NCBI GenBank assembly: GCA_023423045.1 | Contig: JAFAGA010000055.1 | Span: 1 to 64,000, forward strand | Origin: Bacillota bacterium | GTDB lineage: Bacteria > Bacillota > Clostridia > Lachnospirales > Lachnospiraceae | Length of the DNA stretch: 64,000 nt | Direction: 5' to 3' | Shown: piece by piece, positions 1-7,730 of the stretch | How positions within the stretch are numbered: position 1 is the first letter of the stretch | Layout of the letters: every line of letters begins with the position of its first letter | Notes under the pieces: generated by a model | Told to the model about the DNA's origin: nothing | The model's database searches: none | What the model saw: only the letters and a program-made list of their open reading frames with translations | Made by a program: the position numbers and the translations under genes

Positions 1-2
1 CT

Positions 3-95
3 GCACCTGAAGTAGCATTTCGTTTATTGGAGATGCTAACAGATAAGCAAACAGCAGATTTTATAAGAATTATCATGGGTTACTCATCTCGTTAA
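3..95 (+). CDS. C-terminal end of an unidentified protein
   Basis: An open frame enters from the left edge and encodes 30 residues before a TAA stop. The visible tail is mixed helical (RLLEMLTDKQTADFIRII). There is too little to assign a family. The following VOC remnant lies in the same frame after this stop. Confidence 0.4.
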   Translation, partial: APEVAFRLLEMLTDKQTADFIRIIMGYSSR

Positions 96-618
96 AACAT
101 TTATTATAAGAGAACGATAAATTCCAATTTTGATGCCAAACGGGGCGATGTATTTCACTTTCCGGACAGAAAAGGTGAAAACGAGACCAATATTATAGTT
201 GGAAACGTTGAATTACGGCTGATGGATGAGAATGCATCATATGACTGTTATCCACCAAAAAAAGGTGAAGTTGATTCCATATGGTTTCAGATGATTGTGG
301 ACGATATGGAAGCTGTCCTGAAAAGAGCTGTAGAGAATGGTGCTGTGATAGGGCAGGAAGTATCCGAGTTTATGGGTACAAGCCGTAGGGGAGTCCTATT
401 ACCCACCGAAAGGAATTAACTTAACAATGGAAATAGGTATTTGGCTGCCAAGATTTTCAGATGTTGATATAGAATATGAGCGCCTGATGGCGCTTGGAAT
501 AAAGTCATTTACGGGAAAACCTGAAACCTTCCCATTTGGCATACGAAATTTCTATATTGCAGATCCTGAAGGTAATTTGCTTGAGATCGGAAGTAGGGGA
601 CAAGAAGAGACCACATAA
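96..618 (+). pseudogene. Decayed VOC (glyoxalase/bleomycin-resistance) family protein
   Basis: Two frames together encode a VOC-like protein. The first frame (from about 132, with an ATG only at 222) contains GDVFHFPDRKGE and WFQMIVDDMEAVLKRAVENG, the usual beta-alpha pattern of one VOC half. At the G4 run 388-391 the frame moves by one base into a segment ending IADPEGNLLEIGS, the typical C-terminal metal-ligand strand (the Glu of LLEI). No good start codon or ribosome binding site precedes the first part, so the N-terminus is also missing. Seen directly: the frame change and the missing start. The family call is inference from motif shape. A single-base sequencing error could explain the frameshift but not the missing N-terminus. 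Confidence 0.6.
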
Positions 619-775
619 ACGATGGCATTTAATATATACATTAATGCGGTACCTCCGCGTGCTCTGTAGTATATCCGCGCCACTGTGGTAAGTACTACCT
701 ATATTAGTAGGGGAAAATTTGATGCGCACCTGACTTGTTTCTTAACTCGTTGGTGCCAGAAAGGAATGGTCATAA

Positions 776-1228
776 ATGGATAAACTAGATTTTTTCAATA
801 TATTACTGGATGAGGAATATGAAATTGCAAAAACATTGCACCAAACAGGTGAGTCGCTCGGATGCAAAATTGTTTTCAAAACAAGACCAAACGGATATAG
901 AGTTATATTTAACAAACAAAGCAATAGGAAAGTATTGTTCTGGATGGAGGTATCCGATAATTCATTACTCGTAAAGGCCAATTTGTTGCACATTGATAAT
1001 TATATTGAAAAAATGTCGAGTTGTTCCGGCACTATAAAAAAATCAATAGCTGCTACAAAGGAATGTGAAAATTGTCATCCCTGTTGCGGTTCTTTGCATG
1101 TTTCATATCATATAGATGGTATAAAACATACGCCATGTTACTTTAAAGGTCATTATTTTTCTCGAATGAATAAAACAGATTGGGATATGCTGAGCGATTT
1201 AATTGTTTTAGAAAATAACGCAGTATAA
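776..1228 (+). CDS. Hypothetical protein with C-terminal Cys cluster
   Basis: A 150-residue soluble protein that I do not recognise. The ATG follows an AGAAAGGAATGG ribosome binding site at normal distance. The N-terminal half is charged and mixed alpha/beta. The C-terminal half has ECENCHPCCG near residue 97 and a further Cys and His (HTPCYFKGH), so a structural metal site is possible. The last part (MNKTDWDMLSDLI) looks like an amphipathic helix. There is no signal peptide or membrane segment. It stands alone between gene remnants, and neighbours give no hint of function. Confidence 0.55.
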   Translation: MDKLDFFNILLDEEYEIAKTLHQTGESLGCKIVFKTRPNGYRVIFNKQSNRKVLFWMEVSDNSLLVKANLLHIDNYIEKMSSCSGTIKKSIAATKECENCHPCCGSLHVSYHIDGIKHTPCYFKGHYFSRMNKTDWDMLSDLIVLENNAV

Positions 1229-1238
1229 GCAAACTGTA

Positions 1239-1531
1239 GTGTTGTCTCCGCAACCATATAAGCTGCGGGTTCCCGTGAAGCAAATCATAAGCATACTTAA
1301 CAATTACGACGCGGCGGAAGCAGTGGAAATTTTCAGGCAAAACATAAGCGAAATTACCGCGCTGTCTACCGTTCGATCCATATTGACGCGTTTCATAGAG
1401 GAAATCAATCCGAAACAGGTTACGGCCAAGGTTTCGAAGAAACGTTGAATCTCTATAATTTTATTCAAAAGCAAAATGCTGAAATGAGTTATTTACAGCT
1501 TGATTTGCTGCTCCCAATTAAAGAAAAGTAA
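1239..1531 (+). pseudogene. Possible frameshifted remnant, unidentified
   Basis: A 69-codon frame starts at a TTG only 10 bases after the previous stop and has no clear ribosome binding site. It encodes a helical segment (AAEAVEIFRQNISEI). Near 1440 a second frame continues with GFEETLNLYNFIQKQNAEMS and ends at 1531. The two segments may be pieces of one decayed gene, or chance open frames. I cannot name a family. Confidence 0.25.
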
Positions 1532-1567
1532 ATTGCTATATGAGAAACGGAATATTGGCAGCTAAAA

Positions 1568-2509
1568 CTAAATAATAATTTTCATTAATATCGTTATTGT
1601 GATCAAGGATACCAGGGTGGATAAGGAGACAACGACAGCAGCGTATTCCTTTTCCCTGTCAAAGCTTTCAGCAAATATTGCAGTCATAGCAGAGGCAGGC
1701 ATAGAAGACATAATAATAACGGTATGGATAGCTTTTGAAGTCTCTCCTGAAAATAAAGAGAGAAGATATATTATAGCTGGAATTATAATTAATTTTGCAG
1801 TCAATCCATAATACAGTGTCCAGTCATGAATGTATTGTTTTAGATTTGTATTGGAAAGTATTACACCGATAATAATCATGGATAAAGGCCCGGATATACT
1901 GCCAATACTTTTTATACTTGATAATAAGGGGACAGGAATTTCAAGATCGAAGATCATGATTAGTATGCCTGCACCTACCGCAATAATCGATGGATTGAAA
2001 ATTATTTTCCGTAATTCTTCTAATAGAGAATTTTTCTGAAGATGGCCTTTGAAAAGAAGCAGTCCATAAGTCCATAGAAATATTACAAAATACATATTGA
2101 ATATTGATCCATAGATAACGCCTTCGGCACCATAGATGGAGTATAGCACAGGGAACCCAATATAACCGGTGTTTACAAATACATTGGAAAAATGCAAAAT
2201 TGTTTTCTTGTCCTTTTTGATTGGTAAAAGAATTAAACGAGAGATGATTATCGTTATAAGATAGACTGCAATTGAATAGTAAAAAGTTTTTAAGACATTG
2301 GTTTTTATTGTATCATCGTAGGTGTAGATGAAAGAAGATAGGATCATACATGGTAAAGTAATTTGTATAAGGATATCGATTAACCCTTTGTTGATCGTGG
2401 CTGTTATGATCTTTTTTTTGCTTCCGTAAACGCCTACTAATATCATAAAGAATAGCGAAAGTACACTTTCAAGTATTGTATAAACTTCCAAGCGGCATAC
2501 GCTCCTCAT
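1568..2509 (-). CDS. AEC-family (auxin efflux carrier-like) transporter
   Basis: An integral membrane protein of about 313 residues with some ten hydrophobic segments in two halves, as in the AEC/BASS superfamily that exports or imports organic acids such as malate. Supporting motifs are the early LIDILIQITLPCMILSSF segment, NVFVNTGYIGFPV and the C-terminal IIMSSMPASAMTAIFAE, where AEC proteins carry the conserved Pro/Ala-rich helix break. Start choice is uncertain: ATG 2509 lies before an AGGAG (2503-2507) that would serve a TTG at 2491. A deleted paralogue at 23.7 kb keeps the AGGAG and the codons after 2491 but has ATA in place of ATG, which favours the downstream start. Substrate unknown. 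Confidence 0.85.
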   Translation of the reverse strand: MRSVCRLEVYTILESVLSLFFMILVGVYGSKKKIITATINKGLIDILIQITLPCMILSSFIYTYDDTIKTNVLKTFYYSIAVYLITIIISRLILLPIKKDKKTILHFSNVFVNTGYIGFPVLYSIYGAEGVIYGSIFNMYFVIFLWTYGLLLFKGHLQKNSLLEELRKIIFNPSIIAVGAGILIMIFDLEIPVPLLSSIKSIGSISGPLSMIIIGVILSNTNLKQYIHDWTLYYGLTAKLIIIPAIIYLLSLFSGETSKAIHTVIIMSSMPASAMTAIFAESFDREKEYAAVVVSLSTLVSLITITILMKIII

Positions 2510-2720
2510 ATTGATGTATTAACATATTATGCAGCAGGGTCGATAGTGTCAAATACCGCGGATTTGTTTTCGTGAACGGACGGTTCCGATGACATCAAAT
2601 TCATCCTCTCGAGTCATGTGCAGACATGCGTTTTATTAACTCAAAAAAATGTGGCGAGCTATAATGTTGAACTAGCAGTGGATATTGATGTGTATAAATA
2701 ACAATAAAGAGCCTTGAAAT
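2510..2720. other. Intergenic region, no gene seen
   Basis: Upstream flank of the AEC gene. The first 35 bases match the region beyond the AEC remnant at 23.8 kb (a shared TATTAACAT and TATGCAGCAGGG), so the promoter of the minus-strand AEC gene probably lies here. I see no coding sequence in the rest. Confidence 0.4.
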
Positions 2721-2723
2721 TAT

Positions 2724-2777
2724 GAGCCGGCCCCCAAAAGTTAGACCTAAAATCTAACAGATGAGAGGTCGGTTTTT
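2724..2777. repeat. IS3-type terminal motif, solo copy
   Basis: Contains CCGGCCCCCAAAAGTTAGA, a short TTAGA/TCTAA dyad and a distal GAGGTCGGTTTTT. The CCCCCAAAAGTTAGA core is characteristic of the ends of many IS3-family elements in Firmicutes (established knowledge). No transposase is next to it, so this is a solo end or degraded element. A better preserved, more symmetrical relative lies at 30958-31044. Confidence 0.5.
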
Positions 2778-2779
2778 AT

Positions 2780-2900
2780 ATTTGGTGATAATTCTCTTTA
2801 TATTGATGATTTCCATTATACATCATATAAAATGACTCAGCTTGATGGGATGCAAGAGATAAAAGCGATTATCTATGGCAATTATGGATATCATCCATAA
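2780..2900 (+). pseudogene. Short coding remnant before the response regulator
   Basis: One frame reads in from the IS3-like motif as FGDNSLYIDDFHYTSYKM and continues to MQEIKAIIYGNYGYHP before a TAA at 2898-2900. It looks like the end of a protein whose body was lost, but it has no start signal of its own and no family could be recognised. Confidence 0.25.
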
Positions 2901-2924
2901 ATGAGCGGGAAATGTTACCCCGGC

Positions 2925-2957
2925 TTTTAAGCTTTCTTTAAGTTTTATTGATATAAT
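2925..2957 (+). promoter_or_regulatory. Promoter and TTTAAG direct-repeat operator of the two-component system
   Basis: TTTAAG occurs at 2926-2931 and 2937-2942, an 11-bp period that puts both copies on one DNA face, as OmpR-type regulators prefer. TATAAT follows at 2952-2957. The segment CTTTCTTTAAG (2932-2942) recurs at 4898-4908, also just before a TATAAT. Likely autoregulation by the response regulator that follows (inference). Confidence 0.6.
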
Positions 2958-3009
2958 AGTTATAGAGACTGATATTGTAATTTATATATGATTTTATAGA
3001 GGTGATCTT

Positions 3010-3684
3010 ATGAGGCTTTTACTGATTGAGGATGAACATGGATTGGCAGATTCCCTTAGCTCGGTATTAAAACAGGAAAATTATATCGTGGATAATTGCT
3101 ATGATGGGGAGAGTGGGTTGAATGCGGCATTGTCAAATATTCATGATGTTATCATCCTGGATGTGATGCTGCCAAAGATGAACGGGTTTGAAGTATTAAG
3201 GCAGCTGCGCCAGGAAAATGTGCTTACTCCGGTATTGATGCTTACGGCGAAATTCTCTGTCTCAGACAAGGTCAGGGGGCTTGATATCGGTGCAGATGAT
3301 TATCTGACCAAGCCTTTTGTCATGGAGGAATTACTGGCCCGTATCCGTGCGCTGAGCCGCCGGCAGGGTGAACTTCATCCGGAGGTATTGACCTTTGGTG
3401 ATTTGGAATTGTATTCGTCCAAGTCCAGAATAGTATGCGTTTCTAACGGAAAATCCGTACAGCTGGCACAAAAGGAGCTTCAGATATTGGAATACCTGAT
3501 GATCAATCAAAACCAGATTGTGACAAAAGAGCAGCTTTTTCTGAAGGTATGGGGCTATGAGAGTGAGGCGGAATATAACAATATTGAAGTTTATATTTCA
3601 TTTACTCGAAAAAAAATACTGTTTATCGGCTCAAAAGTAAAAATAAAAGCGGTACGGCTGATGGGCTATGAGTTGGAGGAATAA
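3010..3684 (+). CDS. OmpR/PhoB-family response regulator
   Basis: A 224-residue DNA-binding response regulator. The receiver domain (about 1-115) has the acidic pair in IEDEH, phospho-acceptor Asp51 in VIILDVMLPKMNGF, the Thr of LMLTAK and Lys in LTKPF. The C-terminal winged helix (about 130-224) carries VQLAQKELQILEYLM and the WGY turn typical of OmpR proteins. The kinase gene overlaps or abuts the 3' end, so the two are co-translated. The operator before this gene is repeated before the lipoprotein/sulfotransferase operon downstream, which suggests these are its targets. The signal is unknown. Confidence 0.93.
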   Translation: MRLLLIEDEHGLADSLSSVLKQENYIVDNCYDGESGLNAALSNIHDVIILDVMLPKMNGFEVLRQLRQENVLTPVLMLTAKFSVSDKVRGLDIGADDYLTKPFVMEELLARIRALSRRQGELHPEVLTFGDLELYSSKSRIVCVSNGKSVQLAQKELQILEYLMINQNQIVTKEQLFLKVWGYESEAEYNNIEVYISFTRKKILFIGSKVKIKAVRLMGYELEE

Positions 3685-3685
3685 A

Positions 3686-4879
3686 ATGTTCAAAAGGTTA
3701 CGGATTAAATTGATATCAGTCATCATGGGTATATTGACAGTGCTTTTTGTGAGCATACTGGTTGCGATTTATATGGTCAGCTATCTCAAAAGTGAGGAAA
3801 ATGTGGAGCGAATTCTTAGAAAGCTGTGCTGGAATGATGGCTTCGAGCTGCTTGAAAGTTATGAGAAAAGCGGTGATAAATTCAATCCGGCAATCTATTA
3901 TTTGGTTCAAATCGGAGAGGATCGGACTATAATCGATATTTCGAATAATAAAAAAAATTCGGGATATACAAATAAACAGCTCAGTAAGCTGGCCATCTCT
4001 ATTTCACGGAAGGAGCGTCCGAGGGGGAGGGTCGGAGATTTATCCTATTATAAGGCTGTCAGGAGTCAGGGTATTTTTGTGGCATTTGTAAATAACAGTC
4101 TTCAGAACAGCTATTATCATACATTGTTCTATACTATTTTAATTTTTGGCTCAATTGGTCTTGTATTGCTGTTTATTATTTCAATAGGGCTTTCCCGGCG
4201 GATGATAGCACCGATTGAGAAGGCGTTTATGAAGCAGAAGCAGTTTATCTCAGATGCGAGTCATGAGCTTAAAACTCCGATCACGATTATTTCCTCCAAT
4301 GCAGATGCATTAGAGCGGGAGATTGGTGACAGCAAATGGATTGAATATATAAAAAACGAAACAAAAAGGCTGAACTGCCTTGTTACTGATCTTTTGCAGC
4401 TTGCTACCATAGATTTTAATGAAGACAGAACGATGTTTGCTAAATTAAATCTAAGTGAATTGGTTATGAGTATTGTGCTGCCCTTTGAAAGTCTGGCGTA
4501 TGAAAAACAGATTAGCCTGGAGGAGGATATCGAAGATGATATTTATATCCTGGGAGACAGCACCAAACTGGGCCAGCTTACGGCGATATTAATCGATAAC
4601 GCCTTGAATTATACGGAAAAAGGCGGGAACATTTTAATTAAACTAAAGAAACATCGTGACCGGAAAATCCTTACGGTATCTAATACCGGTAAGGGAATTC
4701 CCGTATCGGAGCGTGAGCTCATTTTTGAACGTTTCTATCGGATGGATGAAGCACGTACAAGAGAAAACGGTAATTACGGGCTGGGACTGGCGATCGCAAA
4801 GGCCATCATATTAAACCATGGCGGAAAAATCTCGGTTTCCTGTAAGGATAATATAACCACATTTAAAGTAGTATTATAA
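3686..4879 (+). CDS. Membrane sensor histidine kinase
   Basis: About 397 residues, partner of the preceding regulator. I chose ATG 3686, one base after the regulator stop, because TTGGAGGA sits seven bases before it; an in-frame ATG at 3668 would overlap the regulator. There are two membrane segments (about residues 5-28 and 150-172) around a roughly 120-residue extracytoplasmic sensor with no recognised fold. The phospho-acceptor is the His of DASHELKTPI. The ATPase domain has the N box (DNALNYTEKGG), the G1 box (GKGIPVSE) and YGLGLAIAKAI. The next unit encodes surface lipoproteins, so the sensor probably monitors something outside the membrane (inference). Confidence 0.92.
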   Translation: MFKRLRIKLISVIMGILTVLFVSILVAIYMVSYLKSEENVERILRKLCWNDGFELLESYEKSGDKFNPAIYYLVQIGEDRTIIDISNNKKNSGYTNKQLSKLAISISRKERPRGRVGDLSYYKAVRSQGIFVAFVNNSLQNSYYHTLFYTILIFGSIGLVLLFIISIGLSRRMIAPIEKAFMKQKQFISDASHELKTPITIISSNADALEREIGDSKWIEYIKNETKRLNCLVTDLLQLATIDFNEDRTMFAKLNLSELVMSIVLPFESLAYEKQISLEEDIEDDIYILGDSTKLGQLTAILIDNALNYTEKGGNILIKLKKHRDRKILTVSNTGKGIPVSERELIFERFYRMDEARTRENGNYGLGLAIAKAIILNHGGKISVSCKDNITTFKVVL

Positions 4880-4897
4880 AGAATTGAGGATTTCAAT

Positions 4898-4924
4898 CTT
4901 TCTTTAAGCTTTCTAATTTATAAT
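4898..4924 (+). promoter_or_regulatory. Second copy of the response-regulator-like operator with promoter
   Basis: CTTTCTTTAAG at 4898-4908 repeats 2932-2942 exactly and is followed 10 bases later by TATAAT (4919-4924); the first copy has a 9-base gap. It directly precedes the lipoprotein and sulfotransferase genes. Shared control by the adjacent two-component system is inferred. Confidence 0.6.
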
Positions 4925-4967
4925 CCGTATGTAAAAAAGATCTTAATGTTTAGAAAGAGGGGATTAG

Positions 4968-5579
4968 GTGAAAAACAAATCTGTCATAATTATAATCTCG
5001 TTAATGCTGTCCTTGCTATTAACCGCCTGTGGTAGTGCCGGTGATGAAAAAGCGCCGGCGCAGAAAGAACCTACAGGCCAGAATGAAAACGCGGGACAGA
5101 ATGAAACCGCATTGCAGGATGAAACCACAGGAGAAGATGAAACCGCGGAGCCGGAAGAATTTCAGCCGGTGGATGCCTCCGCCGGGGGATGGAATATAAC
5201 GATTGAGAATACGATGAGAGAAGCTTCCATGAAAAATGCGGCGGTAGTTCTGGGATATTCCGATGCGGCGACAAACGAATTTGAAAAGACGGCACCGGAG
5301 GGAAAAGAATTCTTTGTGATCAAAATGACAATTGAGAAGGGAGACGCCAAAGAAAATTTTAAATGGGACAAGCTTATATTAACGGATGCCGATAACAATA
5401 CCTATCAGCGTACGGATGATATATTTATTGAAGACCTGGGAATGAAAAGGATTGCTGGAACTGATTTGAATTTTGGATCCAATGATGGGTGGATTGCATT
5501 TGAAATAAACCAGGGAGCTGACGGTCTGAGGCTTCAATATGAATTTGAAGACGATAAGCTGGAGTATTTGTTTGAATAG
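4968..5579 (+). CDS. Lipoprotein with DUF4352-like C-terminal domain
   Basis: A 203-residue exported lipoprotein starting at GTG 4968, behind AGAGGGGA. The signal peptide ends in the lipobox LTAC, so Cys21 or thereabouts is lipidated. A low-complexity, Asn/Glu/Thr-rich linker with repeated QNE(T/N)A and DET units (about 28-65) tethers a beta-rich domain (about 70-203: WNITIENTMREAS, EGKEFFVIKMTIEKG, GWIAFEI). That pattern matches the immunoglobulin-like telokin fold of DUF4352 proteins. It is the first gene after the second operator and is followed by two sulfotransferase lipoproteins. Function unknown. Confidence 0.75.
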   Translation: MKNKSVIIIISLMLSLLLTACGSAGDEKAPAQKEPTGQNENAGQNETALQDETTGEDETAEPEEFQPVDASAGGWNITIENTMREASMKNAAVVLGYSDAATNEFEKTAPEGKEFFVIKMTIEKGDAKENFKWDKLILTDADNNTYQRTDDIFIEDLGMKRIAGTDLNFGSNDGWIAFEINQGADGLRLQYEFEDDKLEYLFE

Positions 5580-5624
5580 GGAGTGAAAATGAATTGCAGA
5601 TACCATTCACTTTGCAAATATTGT

Positions 5625-5648
5625 GCCTGCGGCCTATAGCTTGCAGGC
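5625..5648 (+). other. GC-rich hairpin in the 5' region of the sulfotransferase gene
   Basis: GCCTGC (5625-5630) and GCAGGC (5643-5648) form a short stem with a 12-base loop, ending shortly before the start codon. No U-run follows, so this is not a terminator. It may influence translation. Confidence 0.3.
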
Positions 5649-5660
5649 GGGAAGAAAGGC

Positions 5661-7691
5661 ATGGATAGTATAATGAAAAAAATTACGTTGCTGGCGATGC
5701 TGTTCGTCTGCTGCATTGCCTTATTTGCAGGCTGTGATTCTGTAAAGAAGGAAATGGTCAAAATATTATCAAAAGAGGGCAAAGCTTCAGACGAAGATGC
5801 AGATGGAGGAAGCTCCGGGAAAAATGTACTGGCATCTCCGGTTTATGCCAACGAAGTTATTACGAATCAAAATCAAAGAACCGTGACCGGTTCCATAGCG
5901 GCGGAAACGGATAAAGCGATGAAAAGCTATCAGATCGACCAGCAAATCCAGCAGGAATTGGAAAATCAGGAGCATACCTTTGAGAACCCGTTAATTATAT
6001 TGAACCCCTTTGGAAATTCACCGCTAACTGCGGTGGTATTATTTCAAACGAAGGAAAGCTATGCGGTACGGGTTACGGTACAGGGAGATACGGATGAAAC
6101 TGACGTTTCAGGAGAGATAGCTTCTGAGACCGTGCACCGGATTCCGGTAGTGGGTCTGTATCCGGACAAGGAGAATAAAGTTACCATAGAGCTGCTGGAT
6201 GATCAGGGTAATTCTGTGAACCAAACGACCGTAACAATACAAACAGATCCCCTGCCTTCCTCAATGGATCAAATTGTTAAGGTTGAGAAATCCACCAAGC
6301 CGTCGGCATATGGATTGATCGAGGTTTCGGGGTTCGCGACGCCCCATCCGTTTGCCTTTGATACGCAGGGGCATGTAAGATGGTATTTATCGGAAACCTA
6401 TGCAAGCTACGGTTACTTCCCATTGACCAACGGTCATTTTATCGTAATGGAGTCCGATATCATGATACAGACTTATGAAAAGCCCCATGCCCAGCTGCTG
6501 TACGAGATGGATTTTCTTGGCCGGGTGCATCAGATCTATGTGATAGAGAATGGTGCACATCATGAAGTCATCGAAAAAACACCGGGCGGGAATCTTCTGG
6601 TTCTGACGAATTCCATCGATGAACATGTGGAGGATGTGGTCCAGGAGATTGACAGGAATACGGGAGAGATTGTCAAATCCCTGGATATGAGGGAAATCTT
6701 CGGAGATACCTATGTGGATATGATAGACTGGGCTCACCTGAATACCGTCTCATATAATCCGAAGGATGACAGCATTCTTATATCCGTCAGGAATGTGCAT
6801 AGCGGTATTAAGGTAAACTGGACAACCAACGAACTGGTCTGGATTCTGGGGCATCCTGAATTCTGGAAGGGGACACCTTATGAAGATAAGGTGCTGCAGC
6901 CGGAAGGAGATATCATTTGGCATTTCCAGCCGCACAGCATATATGAGATTTCGCAGGATTTGGACAATAATCCGGACACCATCCAGATTATGATGTTTGA
7001 TAACCATTGGGATAAGACCAGAAAGGTTGATTTTTTTGATAATCTTGAATTCTCCTATGTTTCGATATTCATAGTAAACGAGGACGCTATGACAGTCACG
7101 CAGTCACATACTTATGAAGGCATTAAATCTAAAATTACATCAAATTCTTGTTTTGACTATGACGCCGGAAGAGTTTTTTTCATGGGAGGGTATCTGGCAG
7201 AAGAGACCGAGGACGGACGCAACGGGATGATTTATGAATACGATTACGATTCGGAGGAGGTATTAAATCAGTACTCGTTCAGGCATGACTTTTACCGGGC
7301 ATATGAATTCAGTCCGGATCTGAATACCTGTGCGAAGCCGTTGGAACTAAGCGATAACTATTTCAAAGGAACCTTACGGGCTGCGTCCCTGAATCCGAAA
7401 GCCAAAGCTCTGCCGGACGAAATATTGGAGGAGGGCGTTACGCTGTCAATGCTGCAGCAGATCCTGTTAATTAAAGCAGGGGACCATAAGGTCTCCAAGG
7501 TGGAGTTCCTGGGGGAAAACAATAATTATCTCCTGGATATGTCCTATACAAAAAAGGGAGAAAAGACTTATCGGAAGTTAGTCTATAAGCTGGCGGTTCC
7601 GCTGTTAAACCTGGAGCCGGATGAATACCGGATCGTACTGACCTATGATGGGGTCCGCTATAATACGGATCAAACGATAGTAGTACAATAA
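5661..7691 (+). CDS. Aryl-sulfate sulfotransferase, lipoprotein (paralogue 1)
   Basis: A 676-residue exported lipoprotein of the PAPS-independent arylsulfotransferase family, which moves sulfate from one phenolic sulfate ester to another phenol through a sulfo-histidine. The lipobox is ALFAGC. ATG 5673 gives the cleaner signal peptide (MKKITLLAML), although 5661 is also possible. The N-terminal domain has NPFGNSPLTAVVLF and VVGLYPDKENKV, as in Arylsulfotran_N. The six-bladed propeller follows, with candidate active-site residues in GAHHEVIEKTPGGN, HFQPHSIYEI and MMFDNHWDKTRK. It is 39 bases from its paralogue. The native substrate is unknown; family activity is established, while activity of this copy is inferred. 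Confidence 0.85.
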   Translation: MDSIMKKITLLAMLFVCCIALFAGCDSVKKEMVKILSKEGKASDEDADGGSSGKNVLASPVYANEVITNQNQRTVTGSIAAETDKAMKSYQIDQQIQQELENQEHTFENPLIILNPFGNSPLTAVVLFQTKESYAVRVTVQGDTDETDVSGEIASETVHRIPVVGLYPDKENKVTIELLDDQGNSVNQTTVTIQTDPLPSSMDQIVKVEKSTKPSAYGLIEVSGFATPHPFAFDTQGHVRWYLSETYASYGYFPLTNGHFIVMESDIMIQTYEKPHAQLLYEMDFLGRVHQIYVIENGAHHEVIEKTPGGNLLVLTNSIDEHVEDVVQEIDRNTGEIVKSLDMREIFGDTYVDMIDWAHLNTVSYNPKDDSILISVRNVHSGIKVNWTTNELVWILGHPEFWKGTPYEDKVLQPEGDIIWHFQPHSIYEISQDLDNNPDTIQIMMFDNHWDKTRKVDFFDNLEFSYVSIFIVNEDAMTVTQSHTYEGIKSKITSNSCFDYDAGRVFFMGGYLAEETEDGRNGMIYEYDYDSEEVLNQYSFRHDFYRAYEFSPDLNTCAKPLELSDNYFKGTLRAASLNPKAKALPDEILEEGVTLSMLQQILLIKAGDHKVSKVEFLGENNNYLLDMSYTKKGEKTYRKLVYKLAVPLLNLEPDEYRIVLTYDGVRYNTDQTIVVQ

Positions 7692-7730
7692 GACAGAAAC
7701 AGTTCAAATATAACAACAGGAGGGAATGAT

